A stretch of 64,000 bases of DNA from Alkalinema pantanalense (GCF_050753345.1 NZ_JBLZFX010000008.1:1-64000), one strand, 5' to 3'; counted from the first letter of the stretch, positions 1 through 9,189 are shown. The notes: a model not told the origin generated them from the sequence alone. Made by a program: numbers and translations.

Positions 1-527
1 CGTCGAAAATAACGTCACGAAAAAGGTCACTTGCGGTTTGCGAAAATGCCCACTTTTGCAAGTAGGCTTTGTACAATATTTTCCATATGGCTATCCATCC
101 GGTGCGTTTTGGATTAATTTGCACCCTATCCGATGGATAGCTTCTCTGTCCACTCCTGCCTCGCTAAAATTGTCCGGACTATTGATGTAAAAGACAGAGA
201 AAAATAATTTTAAGCGGTGAGGTTCCTGCTACAAAGCTTGTGACGACGCCTGATTATTCTTGAAGAAATAGGAAGGACTGCGCGATGACTAGAGATTGCT
301 AGAGATCGCGGAAGATTGCTAGGTCGATCGGTCAATCCATGCGCCATTCCCTTGCATAAGCTAGAGAGCATTCTAAGTAGATCTTCGTAATTCCTTCGGT
401 GAACAATTTCACGGGGGAAGCCGTCATCTTTACCCAAACGGAGACCGATGCCGGGGATGGCTCTGCCTATGGGCAGCGCGATCGCTGGAGTTGGTGCTTG
501 GGTTCTTCACTCCCTGCTAGATCTTCT
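1..527. other. Intergenic region with one long hairpin
   Basis: No convincing gene is seen here. The only clear structure is the hairpin at 90-141, listed separately. The remainder precedes the collagen-like protein gene and probably holds its promoter, but no firm -35/-10 pair can be assigned. Confidence 0.5.
90..141. repeat. Hairpin-forming inverted repeat
   Basis: The 10-bp arms GCTATCCATC (90-99) and GATGGATAGC (132-141) are perfect inverted complements. Just inside them GGTGC and GCACC can pair as well, giving a nested stem. No T-run follows on either strand, so it does not look like an intrinsic terminator. It could be a structured RNA or a short mobile-repeat remnant. Confidence 0.6.
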
Positions 528-2033
528 ATGAAACCTCTTCAGCTGCTTGCCGTGAGTACTGCCCTCAGTGCTGCGATGGTCACTTACTTTATTCCTAGCG
601 CGATCGCCCGTACGGAAATTTTTGGACAGCCAGGGCGGGATGGCATCTCTGGCCGCAGTGGCCGCAGTGGAGAGGATGGCCGCAGCCAATCCATTCAACT
701 GACCAATGGCCCACAATTGCTTGACCTGTCGGGAACCAATGGCGAAAACGGTGACCATGGCGGCTCTGGAGAAGATGCCCAGTACTGCCGCTCTCCTCGC
801 AACGTTGCCTACAATTTGCAAGGGGCCAGTGGGGGCCATGGCGGGAATGGTGGGAATGGCGGCAACGGTGGGAATGGTGGGAATGTGACCATTTTCTTGA
901 GTGAACTGACGCAACTGCGGAATTTGCAACTGCGCAATTCCGGTGGCACGGGTGGCCTAGGGGGGCGGGGTGGCCCAGCGGGACGGGGCTGTGAACCTTA
1001 TCAGCCGACCTGGACGATCGAGATTTGCGAATGGGCGTTAATGCGTCGGCCTCGCAAGGATCCCAATGCCAGTTGGCAGGAAGTGGAACGCGAAAAGCAA
1101 GATTGCGAAGAATCGGGCCACAAATCCTACGAGCATGACAATGAAACTTACGAATATCGCTGGGAACATCGCGGCGTAGTCGATCACGATCGCTACTATG
1201 CTGAAGCGGGGCCAGCGGGAACGCCGGGGCAGGATGGCCGCAGGGGCACGAATGGTAGCTATGGAACAGTGTCTGTGGTGCCGGGGGGGCAGATTCCCCA
1301 GGAAAATCTGACGGTGCGAGCTGCGATCGGGCAAATTCAAGGTCAATCGATCGGGCTCCTGAAAAACAATTGGCTGAATAGAACTGATTTAGTGCAATCC
1401 CTGGCTCCTGGCTCGGACGTTTCCGGTGATTATCAACTCCTGCAAACCGTGCGGAACCAGTTTCAAGTCGAGTGGAAAACCAATAAGTCCCTCGATCTTC
1501 TCGGGAACCCAGAGATTGCGGCCCGCATTGACGCGATCGGGGATTTATCGTTCCAAATTCCAGGTCACTTGGAATACCGCAATACCCGCAACGATAAGGG
1601 TTACAAAATTGAAATTGTCAATGGAATTGCGCCGGGAAGACTCAAGCAAATCAAGTTTCGGGGTTTTGACCAATTTAAAGATGCCCGTAACTTTGCGCTA
1701 ATTGATGAAGGCAAATTAATGCAAGAAATTACGAGTCTGGAGGTAGAAGTCAACGTCAGTGATGACAAGAAAACGATTTTTGATACCTATGTCATCAGCA
1801 ATAGTAACGGCAAGCTATCCACTGCGAATTCCATAACCGTTTTGGGCGATATTTATAAACTCCAACTCAGCGAGGAATTTGCGCCGTTGCTGCAACCGGG
1901 TAAACTGCTCACCTATACGATTACCACCACCCAAACCACCCGATCGGGAGCCACCTATCAAGCGCAAATGCGAGTCAAACAAGTGGTCGATCAAGTGACC
2001 TTTCCCACGGTGGAATATTTGCCCAGCCCATAG
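528..2033 (+). CDS. Secreted glycine-rich, collagen-like repeat protein
   Basis: The ATG at 528 is preferred over an upstream GTG at 399 because it gives a typical signal peptide (MKPLQLLAVSTALSAAM..., cleavage near residues 20-26). The N-terminal half has Gly-rich runs: GxxGxxG collagen-like triplets (GQPGRDGISGRSGRSGEDG) and about five tandem GGN units near residue 110. A Cys- and Glu-rich segment follows, then a second GxxG stretch. The C-terminal ~270 residues have no Gly repeats and look globular, possibly beta-rich. Predicted to be exported to the periplasm or cell surface. Function is not recognised; a structural or adhesive surface role is inference only. It ends 13 bp from the convergent cyclase gene. 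Confidence 0.75.
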   Translation: MKPLQLLAVSTALSAAMVTYFIPSAIARTEIFGQPGRDGISGRSGRSGEDGRSQSIQLTNGPQLLDLSGTNGENGDHGGSGEDAQYCRSPRNVAYNLQGASGGHGGNGGNGGNGGNGGNVTIFLSELTQLRNLQLRNSGGTGGLGGRGGPAGRGCEPYQPTWTIEICEWALMRRPRKDPNASWQEVEREKQDCEESGHKSYEHDNETYEYRWEHRGVVDHDRYYAEAGPAGTPGQDGRRGTNGSYGTVSVVPGGQIPQENLTVRAAIGQIQGQSIGLLKNNWLNRTDLVQSLAPGSDVSGDYQLLQTVRNQFQVEWKTNKSLDLLGNPEIAARIDAIGDLSFQIPGHLEYRNTRNDKGYKIEIVNGIAPGRLKQIKFRGFDQFKDARNFALIDEGKLMQEITSLEVEVNVSDDKKTIFDTYVISNSNGKLSTANSITVLGDIYKLQLSEEFAPLLQPGKLLTYTITTTQTTRSGATYQAQMRVKQVVDQVTFPTVEYLPSP

Positions 2034-2046
2034 AATGCGCAGAACC

Positions 2047-3957
2047 TTAGGCGGCGGGTTGGGTGCTGTCTGCCGTACCTATCATGGCCCGATCGGCTTT
2101 CTGAATTGCATAGACTGCCGTCTTCTGTTGACGACCCCGCAGTTTGAGGTTTTCTACTGCATATCCCGGAACTTTGTGACCCACTTGAATAAAGGTGTCC
2201 TCACTGATCAAAATATCGTAACAGTTCTGTTGATGGAGTTGTTTATTGAGCGCTTCCAGCCGAGCGGCCACATTGACTGCATCGCCTAGGATAGAATAAT
2301 TCACCCGTTTGGCTCCGCCAATGCTGCCAGCGACGACTAAGCCGGTGTGGATGCCAATGCCAGCCCGGATGGTGGGTTTACCGGCCTTGTGCAGTTGTTG
2401 ATTGATTGAGGTGAGACGTTCCTGCATGGAGATCGCAGCGGAAACGGCATTGAGCGCATCCTGTTGAATCGCTTCTGCATCAGAGCTGGGAAAGGGAATG
2501 CCAAACACAGCCATAATGGCATCACCAATGTATTTATCAACAACCCCATGGTGGGCATGGATACAATCCGTCATCACATCGAGATATTGGTTAAGCCAGT
2601 CTAGTAAATCACAGGGAGACATGGTTTCGGAAATCGAGGTGAAACTTCGAATATCCGTAAACAAAACCGTCACAACCATTTCCTGGGCTGTTAACTGTCC
2701 CTGTTGAAAGATTTCGCTGCGATGGTTCCAGATCAGCTTGGCGGTTTCCGGGGCGACGTGACGGGCAAAAAGGCGCATCACCAGTTGCTTTTCCCGTTGC
2801 TCTAGCAATTGCAAGCCAGTGCCCGCGATTAAAAAGGTGCCGATCGGGGCGAACGTGGGTAACCAGAGATTGAAGCCCATCAACGCACCCACCGCCAGGG
2901 CAATCCAACCGCAGGGCAAGGCTAAGGCAACGATCGTCCGCTGGCGAAATCCGAGGGGAAAGAGTACTAGGTTGGAAATGATGCCAATGCTCACCAAGAT
3001 TAATAAATGAATCCAGTCCGGCGATCGCTGGAGCAAGCGCTGGTTCAACAAATTATCAATCACTGCCGCGTGCATATAGACGCCGGAGGTGGGCAAATGC
3101 TGCTCTAGGGAAGTTTGTAGCGGATCGTTGCCCGTTGCCGTGACGCCCACGAGCACAATTTTGTTAGCAAAGGCTTGGGGATCGACTTTGCCTTGAAGAA
3201 TGCTAGCGAGGGAGTAGGTGGGTACGCCTTGAGGGCCTTGGGTCAATCCCGGCCAATTAATCCAAGCGGTTTGTTCCAAGTGCTTAGCCTTGGGGGGCGG
3301 CAAAGCGACTGGCTTGGCCAGCGGTGGTTGATCAGGGGCTTGGACAATTTGGCTGAGGCTTTGATTGTAGGCTTGTAGCATTGCCACACTCAGGGACGGA
3401 AACCCTCGAATGTAGAGGTCAATTTGGCGATAGACCCCATCGGGATCGGGACGGCTGTGGATGTGGCCTTGGCCCGTGACTTGGCTTAACTGGGGTACCA
3501 AGTTAATGACTTTCTTATCCCGATTGGCCGCGATCGCAATCACCGCTTTGCCGTTAATTTCCAGGGCTTGGGCAAACTTGGCATCCTCTGGGGTGGGTTC
3601 TGCAAACAGCAGGTCAAAGCCAACGGTGGCGGGTTGGGAGGCTTCTAGGGTTTGTAGGAGATCGGCGTAGAGATGGCGCGGCAGGGGAAATTGGCGGTAA
3701 TGCTCCAATGTGGCATCGTCGATCGCGATGACGACCAGACGATCGTCCCAGCCAGGATGGGGCAATTGTTCACGAATTTGGAACAGCAAGTTATAGCCTA
3801 ACCGTTCCAGCGGTTGCCATGCCCCGGCTTGCCACAGCCCACAGCCCAGCAAGACTGCCACCGCAGCGGGGGTGATCCGGCGACTATTCAAACAATTTTC
3901 CCAATATCTGGCAAGGCGAGTTTTGCACCGCTGCCACCTAGCTTGAACGGTCACCAT
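2047..3957 (-). CDS. CHASE2-domain adenylate/guanylate cyclase (class III)
   Basis: A 636-residue membrane sensor cyclase. An N-terminal TM (about 30-50) precedes a periplasmic CHASE2 domain (about 55-310, with DDRLVVIAIDD). Two to three TM segments (about 318-385) follow. The C-terminal class III nucleotide cyclase catalytic domain (about 425-620) includes FTDIRSFTSI with the first metal Asp, KYIGDAIMAVFG with the second, and NYSILGDAVNVAARLE. It is predicted to make cAMP (or cGMP) in the cytoplasm in response to a periplasmic signal. It starts 41 bp after the FecR gene on the same strand, so the two are probably co-transcribed. FecR/CHASE2 pairing is common in cyanobacteria; the ligand is unknown. 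Confidence 0.93.
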   Translation of the reverse strand: MVTVQARWQRCKTRLARYWENCLNSRRITPAAVAVLLGCGLWQAGAWQPLERLGYNLLFQIREQLPHPGWDDRLVVIAIDDATLEHYRQFPLPRHLYADLLQTLEASQPATVGFDLLFAEPTPEDAKFAQALEINGKAVIAIAANRDKKVINLVPQLSQVTGQGHIHSRPDPDGVYRQIDLYIRGFPSLSVAMLQAYNQSLSQIVQAPDQPPLAKPVALPPPKAKHLEQTAWINWPGLTQGPQGVPTYSLASILQGKVDPQAFANKIVLVGVTATGNDPLQTSLEQHLPTSGVYMHAAVIDNLLNQRLLQRSPDWIHLLILVSIGIISNLVLFPLGFRQRTIVALALPCGWIALAVGALMGFNLWLPTFAPIGTFLIAGTGLQLLEQREKQLVMRLFARHVAPETAKLIWNHRSEIFQQGQLTAQEMVVTVLFTDIRSFTSISETMSPCDLLDWLNQYLDVMTDCIHAHHGVVDKYIGDAIMAVFGIPFPSSDAEAIQQDALNAVSAAISMQERLTSINQQLHKAGKPTIRAGIGIHTGLVVAGSIGGAKRVNYSILGDAVNVAARLEALNKQLHQQNCYDILISEDTFIQVGHKVPGYAVENLKLRGRQQKTAVYAIQKADRAMIGTADSTQPAA

Positions 3958-3997
3958 GGTGATTGCATCCTAGAAATTGATTGACCGCTGGATTGAT

Positions 3998-4888
3998 TTA
4001 TCGCAGCCAAATGGTGTGGATTTTTTCGTTGCCGAGGGGAGTTCGGACGACGATCGTGGCCCAATTCCGTTGCTGGGTGGAGGACTCTAGGTGAAAGCTG
4101 CCATCCCGCGCAACTTCCAGTTCCTGATTTTCATAGATGACTGTATTGATCGGATCAACATGCCCCCCCACCCGCACGAGGCCCGATCGATAGGCATCAG
4201 CGGTTTTAAGCTTAAGGGAGAGATCTTCTACTGTGGGGCGGGCGGGGGTGGGCGGTTCACCGGGATAAATCAGGGAGGAGTAGCCTGCACCCACCAGGAT
4301 GCTTTGCCCTTGGGCTTCGGCAGAGACGGTTCCTTCGTTGGTGAGGATGGCGGTGCGACCTTGGGGACTGACGGCCACACCAAATTCCGTTCCGCGCACG
4401 CCTGCAATGCCGGAGGGGGTTTTGACTTCCAAGCGAGACCCTTTGTTGGTGAAGGGACGCACTTGCAGAGCGACTTGGCCCCGGTAGACCGTCAGAAGCG
4501 TTACGCGGCCCCCGTCGGCGGCAATGGTGAGGTTACGAACGGTGAAGTCGGTCTTTTCGGCGACTTTGACAATGCCGATGTTGGAGTCGATGCCGACTAC
4601 TGCGCTCGATCGTGGTCCGGTGGTGAGTCCTTGGCCTGCGCTGAGGCGATCGCCCGATTGGGCGGGGCGGGGGCGCGAGCCTTTGTAGGTGACTTTCCCT
4701 TGGGTTTGTCTGACTTCTAGGCTGCGTTGGCCTTTGGGAAGTGTGACGTCGTTGGCCTGGACAGCGCTAGTTCCCAGGAGTAAGCCGATGCTAGTTGTCA
4801 ATAATAATCGGGTTAATCTTTGTAGCGTTACGGTTGAGTGCGGTGCAGTGAGAAAAAGATTGAGAGAAGATACCGGGAAGTCAGCCAT
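3998..4888 (-). CDS. Secreted FecR-domain protein
   Basis: The ATG at 4888 (MADFPVSSLNL) is chosen over an upstream in-frame start at 4963 because it places a hydrophobic export segment (LLLTTSIGLLLGTSAVQA) near the N-terminus. The mature part has the FecR fold, with the family signature VKTPSGIAGVRGTEFGV and a following beta-rich repeat. After a Pro-rich linker there is a small beta domain. It is a periplasmic protein with no FecR-type N-terminal anti-sigma segment. It lies directly upstream of the CHASE2 cyclase, so it may help sense or present a periplasmic signal to it; that role is inferred from gene order. Confidence 0.88.
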   Translation of the reverse strand: MADFPVSSLNLFLTAPHSTVTLQRLTRLLLTTSIGLLLGTSAVQANDVTLPKGQRSLEVRQTQGKVTYKGSRPRPAQSGDRLSAGQGLTTGPRSSAVVGIDSNIGIVKVAEKTDFTVRNLTIAADGGRVTLLTVYRGQVALQVRPFTNKGSRLEVKTPSGIAGVRGTEFGVAVSPQGRTAILTNEGTVSAEAQGQSILVGAGYSSLIYPGEPPTPARPTVEDLSLKLKTADAYRSGLVRVGGHVDPINTVIYENQELEVARDGSFHLESSTQQRNWATIVVRTPLGNEKIHTIWLR

Positions 4889-5031
4889 AGCAAGTTCTGT
4901 TTGAGTAGGAAATATGTCAATCCATGTGTAAATATATCGAGTCGGTTGCGTATAGAAAAGCACTAGGATCCTCTTCTCTTTAGCATCCGTATTTTCCGGA
5001 TAATTTGGGTTTCAGGCATTCAATCTAATAA

Positions 5032-5382
5032 TCAGGAATCCCAAAATTCACTGACGAGTAACGGCTGAATTTGCTCCTGTAGAGGCTGTATTTTGGTTTG
5101 CACTATATCCCAGAGCACTTCATCTTCAACCTGAAAATAGGCATGGGCAAGGATGTCGCGGAGTCCTGCAATCTTGCGCCATTCAATGGCAGGGGCCCGA
5201 TCGCGGATATCCTGCGGAATTTGTTTGACGGATTCGCCAATGATTTGCAAATTGCGGGCGACGGCATCGATCGTTTTCTCATCGGCCACAAATTGCTCGA
5301 AGGTTAGCCCTTGGGTATAGCGTTGGATTTTGGTACAGGCGTGCAGGATGTCCTCTAAATACAGCCGAAGATTACGCGACAT
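5032..5382 (-). CDS. hepT: HepT-like RNase toxin (DUF86)
   Basis: A 116-residue HEPN-family protein starting at the ATG at 5382 (MSRNLRLYLEDILHACTKI). The HEPN RNase motif Rx4-6H/Y is seen as RDILAHAY in the second half. HepT toxins are RNases silenced by the neighbouring MntA nucleotidyltransferase, which AMPylates the HxY tyrosine. Its start overlaps the end of the mntA-like gene by 11 bp, the usual translational coupling of antitoxin-first pairs. Length and motif look intact, so the toxin is probably functional. Confidence 0.9.
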   Translation of the reverse strand: MSRNLRLYLEDILHACTKIQRYTQGLTFEQFVADEKTIDAVARNLQIIGESVKQIPQDIRDRAPAIEWRKIAGLRDILAHAYFQVEDEVLWDIVQTKIQPLQEQIQPLLVSEFWDS

Positions 5383-5662
5383 GGATGGCTTCCCGCTCGA
5401 CGGTCTGGCGAATTTGGGGTTTGAGGGATTTCCAGCTAACCAGATCAACCTGTGTACCCAGTTGGTCTTCTAGGTACAACTTGACATCCATGTAGCGATC
5501 GAAGGTGAGCGGAGCGTCCCAATCCACCAGAATATCGACGTCACTGTCTGCATGGGCATGATCGCGGGCGACGGAACCGAAGATCGATAACGAGCGTACA
5601 CCTAGCCCTCTAAGTGCTTCTCGATGCTGTCTTAAAATGGCTAGGACGGTCTCGCGTTGCAT
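5372..5662 (-). CDS. mntA: MntA-like nucleotidyltransferase antitoxin
   Basis: A 96-residue minimal nucleotidyltransferase. The catalytic GS...DxD motif is present as GSVARDHAHADSDVDILVDW, with a later Asp in VDLVSW. Members neutralise HepT by adding AMP to a tyrosine of its RNase motif. It is the promoter-proximal gene of the pair and overlaps hepT by 11 bp. The length is normal and no damage is seen. Confidence 0.9.
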   Translation of the reverse strand: MQRETVLAILRQHREALRGLGVRSLSIFGSVARDHAHADSDVDILVDWDAPLTFDRYMDVKLYLEDQLGTQVDLVSWKSLKPQIRQTVEREAIHVA

Positions 5663-5819
5663 ACGGATTGCTTAATGGTTGCCTAAATTGTAGGTTTTCT
5701 AGTTTGCGTCCTGTGATGGATTTAGGTTTCTTATAGCTCTATTGTAAGTCCAAGTCTCATGGGATCACGGTTTCGGGTAGCATGGAGGCGCTAGTTTCGT
5801 GACAGGTTGCAGATTTCCC

Positions 5820-7028
5820 ATGACGATCGCGCCCCTTTCTTGGTCTGAACTGGAAGCTTTGACGGATTTTCAACTGGATTATGTCAATGGCCCGACGAAT
5901 GCCCAGTCGCGGTTGCGGTTGTTTGGGCAGCCGGAGTCGGCGGTGCGGGTGACGTTGTATCGCGATCACCATGCTTGGTGTCCCTATTGCCAAAAGGTGT
6001 GGTTGTGGTTGGAGGAGCAGCAGATTCCCTACCGCATTGAGAAGGTGACGATGTTTTGCTATGGGGAGAAGGAGCGCTGGTATAAGCAGAAGGTGCCTTC
6101 GGGAATGCTTCCGGCGATCGACTTAGATGGGCGGCTGATTACGGAAAGTGATGATATTTTGTGGGCGCTGGAACGGGCCTATGGGCCGCTGGGTCTGGGC
6201 ATGGAAGATCCGCAGGTGTTGCCGTTGCGGCGGTTGGAGCGCTTGTTGTTTCGGGCTTGGTGTAGCTGGTTGTGCTATCCGGCCCGATCGCGGCAGGAGG
6301 ACGATCGCAGTCGATCGCAGTTTGTGGAAGTGGTGCAAGAGGTGGAGGCGGCATTGGCGAGGACACCGGGGCCCTATTTTCTGGCGGAGTTTGGCACGGC
6401 GGATGTGATTTTTACGCCCTATGTGGAGCGGATGAATGCCAGTTTGTTCTATTACAAGGGGTATTCGTTGCGGGAGGAGAATCCTCGGTTGTCGGCCTGG
6501 TTTGACGCGATGGAGACGCGATCGACCTATCGGGGGACGCAGAGTGATTTCCATACCCATGCCCATGATTTGCCGCCGCAGATGGGGGGCTGTTATGGCA
6601 ATGGGTCAGCGGAGATGCAGGCGGCGCAGCAGCAGGTGGACGGTGGGCCTTGGTTGGGGTTGCCGGATGTGACCTATCCAGAGCCGGAGGATTCCCGATC
6701 GGAGGCGTTGTTTCGGGTGTTGAAGCATCGATCTAAGATTATTCGGGTGAATCCGGCGGAGGATGGTGCGTTTGAGGTGGCGTTGCGCTGTGCGTTGACG
6801 TACATGATGACGGGGGAACGTTGCGTGCCGCCGGAGGGAATGGATTCGGCGTTGCGGTATTTGCGCGATCGCATTAGTGTGCCTCGGGATATGTCGATCT
6901 ATGCGGCGAAGCGATTACGGGAAGCGCTGGAGACAACGGCGGCATTAGTGGGCGATCGACCAGGGGTGCCGATTCCAGTGAAACACCGTCGCGATCAGGA
7001 TCCGGCTAATTTTGTCAATGCTAGTTGA
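5820..7028 (+). CDS. Glutathione S-transferase family protein, long cyanobacterial form
   Basis: The ATG at 5820 (MTIAPLSWSELEAL) is preferred to a GTG at 5799. The protein is about 402 residues, much longer than typical GSTs (~220). A thioredoxin-fold GST N-domain begins near residue 43 with a CPYC redox motif at 54-57 and the cis-Pro element VPSGMLPAI. The alpha-helical GST C-domain runs to about 265. A ~130-residue C-terminal extension has no recognised domain. CPYC suggests glutaredoxin-like or omega-class thiol chemistry. It stands alone between the HepT/MntA pair and the TIR gene. The substrate is unknown. Confidence 0.85.
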   Translation: MTIAPLSWSELEALTDFQLDYVNGPTNAQSRLRLFGQPESAVRVTLYRDHHAWCPYCQKVWLWLEEQQIPYRIEKVTMFCYGEKERWYKQKVPSGMLPAIDLDGRLITESDDILWALERAYGPLGLGMEDPQVLPLRRLERLLFRAWCSWLCYPARSRQEDDRSRSQFVEVVQEVEAALARTPGPYFLAEFGTADVIFTPYVERMNASLFYYKGYSLREENPRLSAWFDAMETRSTYRGTQSDFHTHAHDLPPQMGGCYGNGSAEMQAAQQQVDGGPWLGLPDVTYPEPEDSRSEALFRVLKHRSKIIRVNPAEDGAFEVALRCALTYMMTGERCVPPEGMDSALRYLRDRISVPRDMSIYAAKRLREALETTAALVGDRPGVPIPVKHRRDQDPANFVNAS

Positions 7029-7077
7029 TAGGCATTGATGATTGTTGGGGGTGATTCCTGGTCATTATCCCTGGACA

Positions 7078-8415
7078 TTATTCCTGGCTGGTGGGTTGGA
7101 TGGCTCGTAGAATTAGCCAACTGGAGAGGGTAAGCCAGAGGAAGGCGAGGATGTAGGCGATCGTCATCATTTGCCTAATCTTGTCGGTGAGGTGAGTCCA
7201 GTAGGTGGAGTCGTAGGTGAGGCAGAGGGCACCGACGACTTCCCCGGACTGGGTTTTGATGGGGCCGTAGATGGAAACCCAGGTGCCGAATTCGTTTTTG
7301 TAGGGGGTGAGGTTGACGACGACGTCGGTTAAGCCTTTTTCCATTTCGCTGAGGTTGCCGTCGATCAGACTGTGGTAGGGGGAGGCTTGGGTGGGGTTGG
7401 TGATGCGGTTGAGGTCGCCGACTAGGATGAGCTTACGATCGGGGTTGCGGGTGTAGGTTGCGGGAAAGGCTTTGGGGGTGATTTGGTGGACGGTTTGTAA
7501 CCAGTCTTGGTGCGCTTGGTAGAGGGGGTTGGTGCTGGGTTCGGTTTGGCCGGGGGCGAGGCTGAGTCGGCTGAGTTGGGCAAATTCGTCGCCGTCGATG
7601 CCATCTAAGGCTCCGTCGAGGGTTTCTTCCATGGTTTGCTCGACCTGTTGTTCGGCGATCGTGCTGATGCGCCAGTAGAGGACGGTGAGTCCGGCGGCGG
7701 CGAAGAGGAGGTTAGCGATGATGGTGGTGAGGACGACGATCCATTTGGCTTTTTGGCGGGCGTTGAGGCTGGCGGTACGGGCGTTGAGGCTGGCGGTGAT
7801 GTAGGCGCTGTGGTTGGCGGTGGGGCGGGGGTGTTTGCTGATGCCTTGGCTGAGCCAGGTTTGGGCGGCAGTGAGGTCGCTGCCGCGCAGGAGGTAGCTA
7901 CAGTCTTGTCTGTGATGTTGCCATTCGATCGAACGCACGAGGAGGCGGGTGTGGGCACGAACGTAGTCAAGGTCGGTGTCGAGGGCGGTGATCAGGTCTT
8001 GGAAGGCTTGGGCAAAGTTGTCGGTTTCGCGGGCGAAGATCCAGTTGTGTTGGGAGATGCAGCGGTGGACGGTGGCCATGTCGAAGCCTTCGCGCCAGAG
8101 GAGGGGGAGGAAGCGTTTGTTGTGTTTGGCGGCGTGGTCGATTTCGTCGCGGCAGACGCTGGAGAGGATGGAGTCGGGGCTGATGATGAAGATGAAGCTG
8201 TCGGCGGCTTCGATGCCGCGTTGGATGGATTTCCACCAGTCTTCGCCTTTGTTGATGTCGTCCCAGTCGATCCAGGGGTCGCGGCCTAGGGCTTGGAATT
8301 GGGCGACGAGTTTTTCGACGAAGGCTTTGTCGCGGCGGGAGTAGGAGATGAAAACGTCGTTTTTGCTGACCCAGTGGGTGGGTTGGATGGGGTCTGGGGT
8401 GATGGTCTGGCCCAT
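7078..8415 (-). CDS. TIR-domain membrane protein with Cache-like extracytoplasmic sensor
   Basis: A 445-residue protein from the ATG at 8415 (an upstream TTG at 8433 is also possible). Residues 20-145 are a TIR domain: DVFISYSRRDKAFVEKL, the BB-loop region WIDWDDINKGEDWW, then IFIISPDSILSSVCRDEI. A helical linker (150-220) resembles that of TIR-WD40 proteins, but no WD40 follows. Instead there is TM1 (about 225-248), an extracytoplasmic domain (250-415) ending in a Cache-like motif (GTWVSIYGPI, then GEVVGALCLTYD), and TM2 (417-437). The TIR would face the cytoplasm. At the position where relatives have the catalytic Glu (WWxEI) it has Ser63 (WWKSI), so NADase activity is doubtful. It resembles a transmembrane receptor more than a soluble defence TIR. 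Confidence 0.85.
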   Translation of the reverse strand: MGQTITPDPIQPTHWVSKNDVFISYSRRDKAFVEKLVAQFQALGRDPWIDWDDINKGEDWWKSIQRGIEAADSFIFIISPDSILSSVCRDEIDHAAKHNKRFLPLLWREGFDMATVHRCISQHNWIFARETDNFAQAFQDLITALDTDLDYVRAHTRLLVRSIEWQHHRQDCSYLLRGSDLTAAQTWLSQGISKHPRPTANHSAYITASLNARTASLNARQKAKWIVVLTTIIANLLFAAAGLTVLYWRISTIAEQQVEQTMEETLDGALDGIDGDEFAQLSRLSLAPGQTEPSTNPLYQAHQDWLQTVHQITPKAFPATYTRNPDRKLILVGDLNRITNPTQASPYHSLIDGNLSEMEKGLTDVVVNLTPYKNEFGTWVSIYGPIKTQSGEVVGALCLTYDSTYWTHLTDKIRQMMTIAYILAFLWLTLSSWLILRAIQPTSQE

Positions 8416-8430
8416 GGCGCGATCGCGGAT

Positions 8431-8480
8431 CAAGTTCAGGAATTTCCGCAGTATAGCAAGGGAAAATTGGGGGGTTGGAA
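8431..8480. repeat. Direct repeat copy A flanking the Uma2 gene
   Basis: This 50-bp stretch is about 90 percent identical to 9218-9266 in the same orientation. The two copies bracket the Uma2 gene. Copy B runs into an Rpn-type coding remnant, so copy A is probably a piece of the same ancestral gene. Copy A also forms the leader of the divergent TIR gene. Confidence 0.7.
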
Positions 8481-8625
8481 ATCTTTGATAAATCTACAGG
8501 GCGGGGTGTTTCAAGGGCCAGTGCGATCGGATCAGTCGGGTTAGAATGGGGTATGGTGCGATTGATGAATGAGCCATGCCCTTTTTGCTCTGCTGGATTG
8601 GTTTTGGGCGAAGGAGAGGTTGCGG

Positions 8626-9189
8626 ATGGTACAGGTTCCAGATAAAACAATCACGCTAGAGGCGTTTCTGAAGTTGCCAGAGACCAAACCAGCGAGTGAG
8701 TATATTGATGGGCGAATTGTTCAAAAACCGATGCCACAGGGAAAGCACAGCAAACTACAGGGAAAGCTGGTAACAGCAATTAATCAGCTTGCTGAAGATC
8801 GGAAGATTGCTTTGGCTTTTCCAGAATTGCGTTGTACTTTTGGTGGGAGATCGATCGTTCCTGATGTTGCTGTGTTTGCTTGGGATCGAATTCCAGTGGA
8901 TGATAATGGCGACATTGCTAATGTCTTTCCGCTATGTCCAGATTGGTCGATCGAAATCCTGTCTCCTGATCAAAGCCCGACCAAAGTAACGGGTAATATT
9001 TTGCATTGTCTAAAGCACGGGTGTCAGGTGGGATGGCTGATTGATCCAGCAGAAAAGTCTATTCTCATCTACCCATCGGGACAACAACCTGAGTTTTTAC
9101 AAGAAGCACAAGATGTTTTACCGGTTCCCCGTTTAGTGGCTGACTTGCAGCTCACGATCGCTGATGTGTTGGGTTGGCTGAAGCTGTAA
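8626..9189 (+). CDS. Uma2-family restriction endonuclease-like protein (DUF820)
   Basis: The ATG at 8626 is chosen over 8569 because a strong ribosome binding site (AAGGAGAGG, 8611-8619) lies 6 nt upstream. The 187-residue product has the normal length. It shows the PD-(D/E)xK-like Uma2 pattern: YIDGRIVQKPMPQGKHS (Glu/Asp and HS region), ELRCTFGGRSIVPDVAVF (PDv motif), then SIEILSPDQS with the ExxS element and a GCQVGWLIDP segment. Uma2 proteins are very abundant in cyanobacteria; DNA cleavage is inferred from the fold and the biological role is unsettled. It is flanked by a direct repeat. Confidence 0.9.
   Translation: MVQVPDKTITLEAFLKLPETKPASEYIDGRIVQKPMPQGKHSKLQGKLVTAINQLAEDRKIALAFPELRCTFGGRSIVPDVAVFAWDRIPVDDNGDIANVFPLCPDWSIEILSPDQSPTKVTGNILHCLKHGCQVGWLIDPAEKSILIYPSGQQPEFLQEAQDVLPVPRLVADLQLTIADVLGWLKL

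Noticed and set aside
4091..4720. Plus-strand frame of 209 codons
   Set aside because: Antisense to the FecR gene, which has a clear family signature.
7636..8289. Plus-strand frame of 217 codons rich in Gly, Val, Asp
   Set aside because: Antisense to the well-supported TIR gene; composition typical of a shadow frame.
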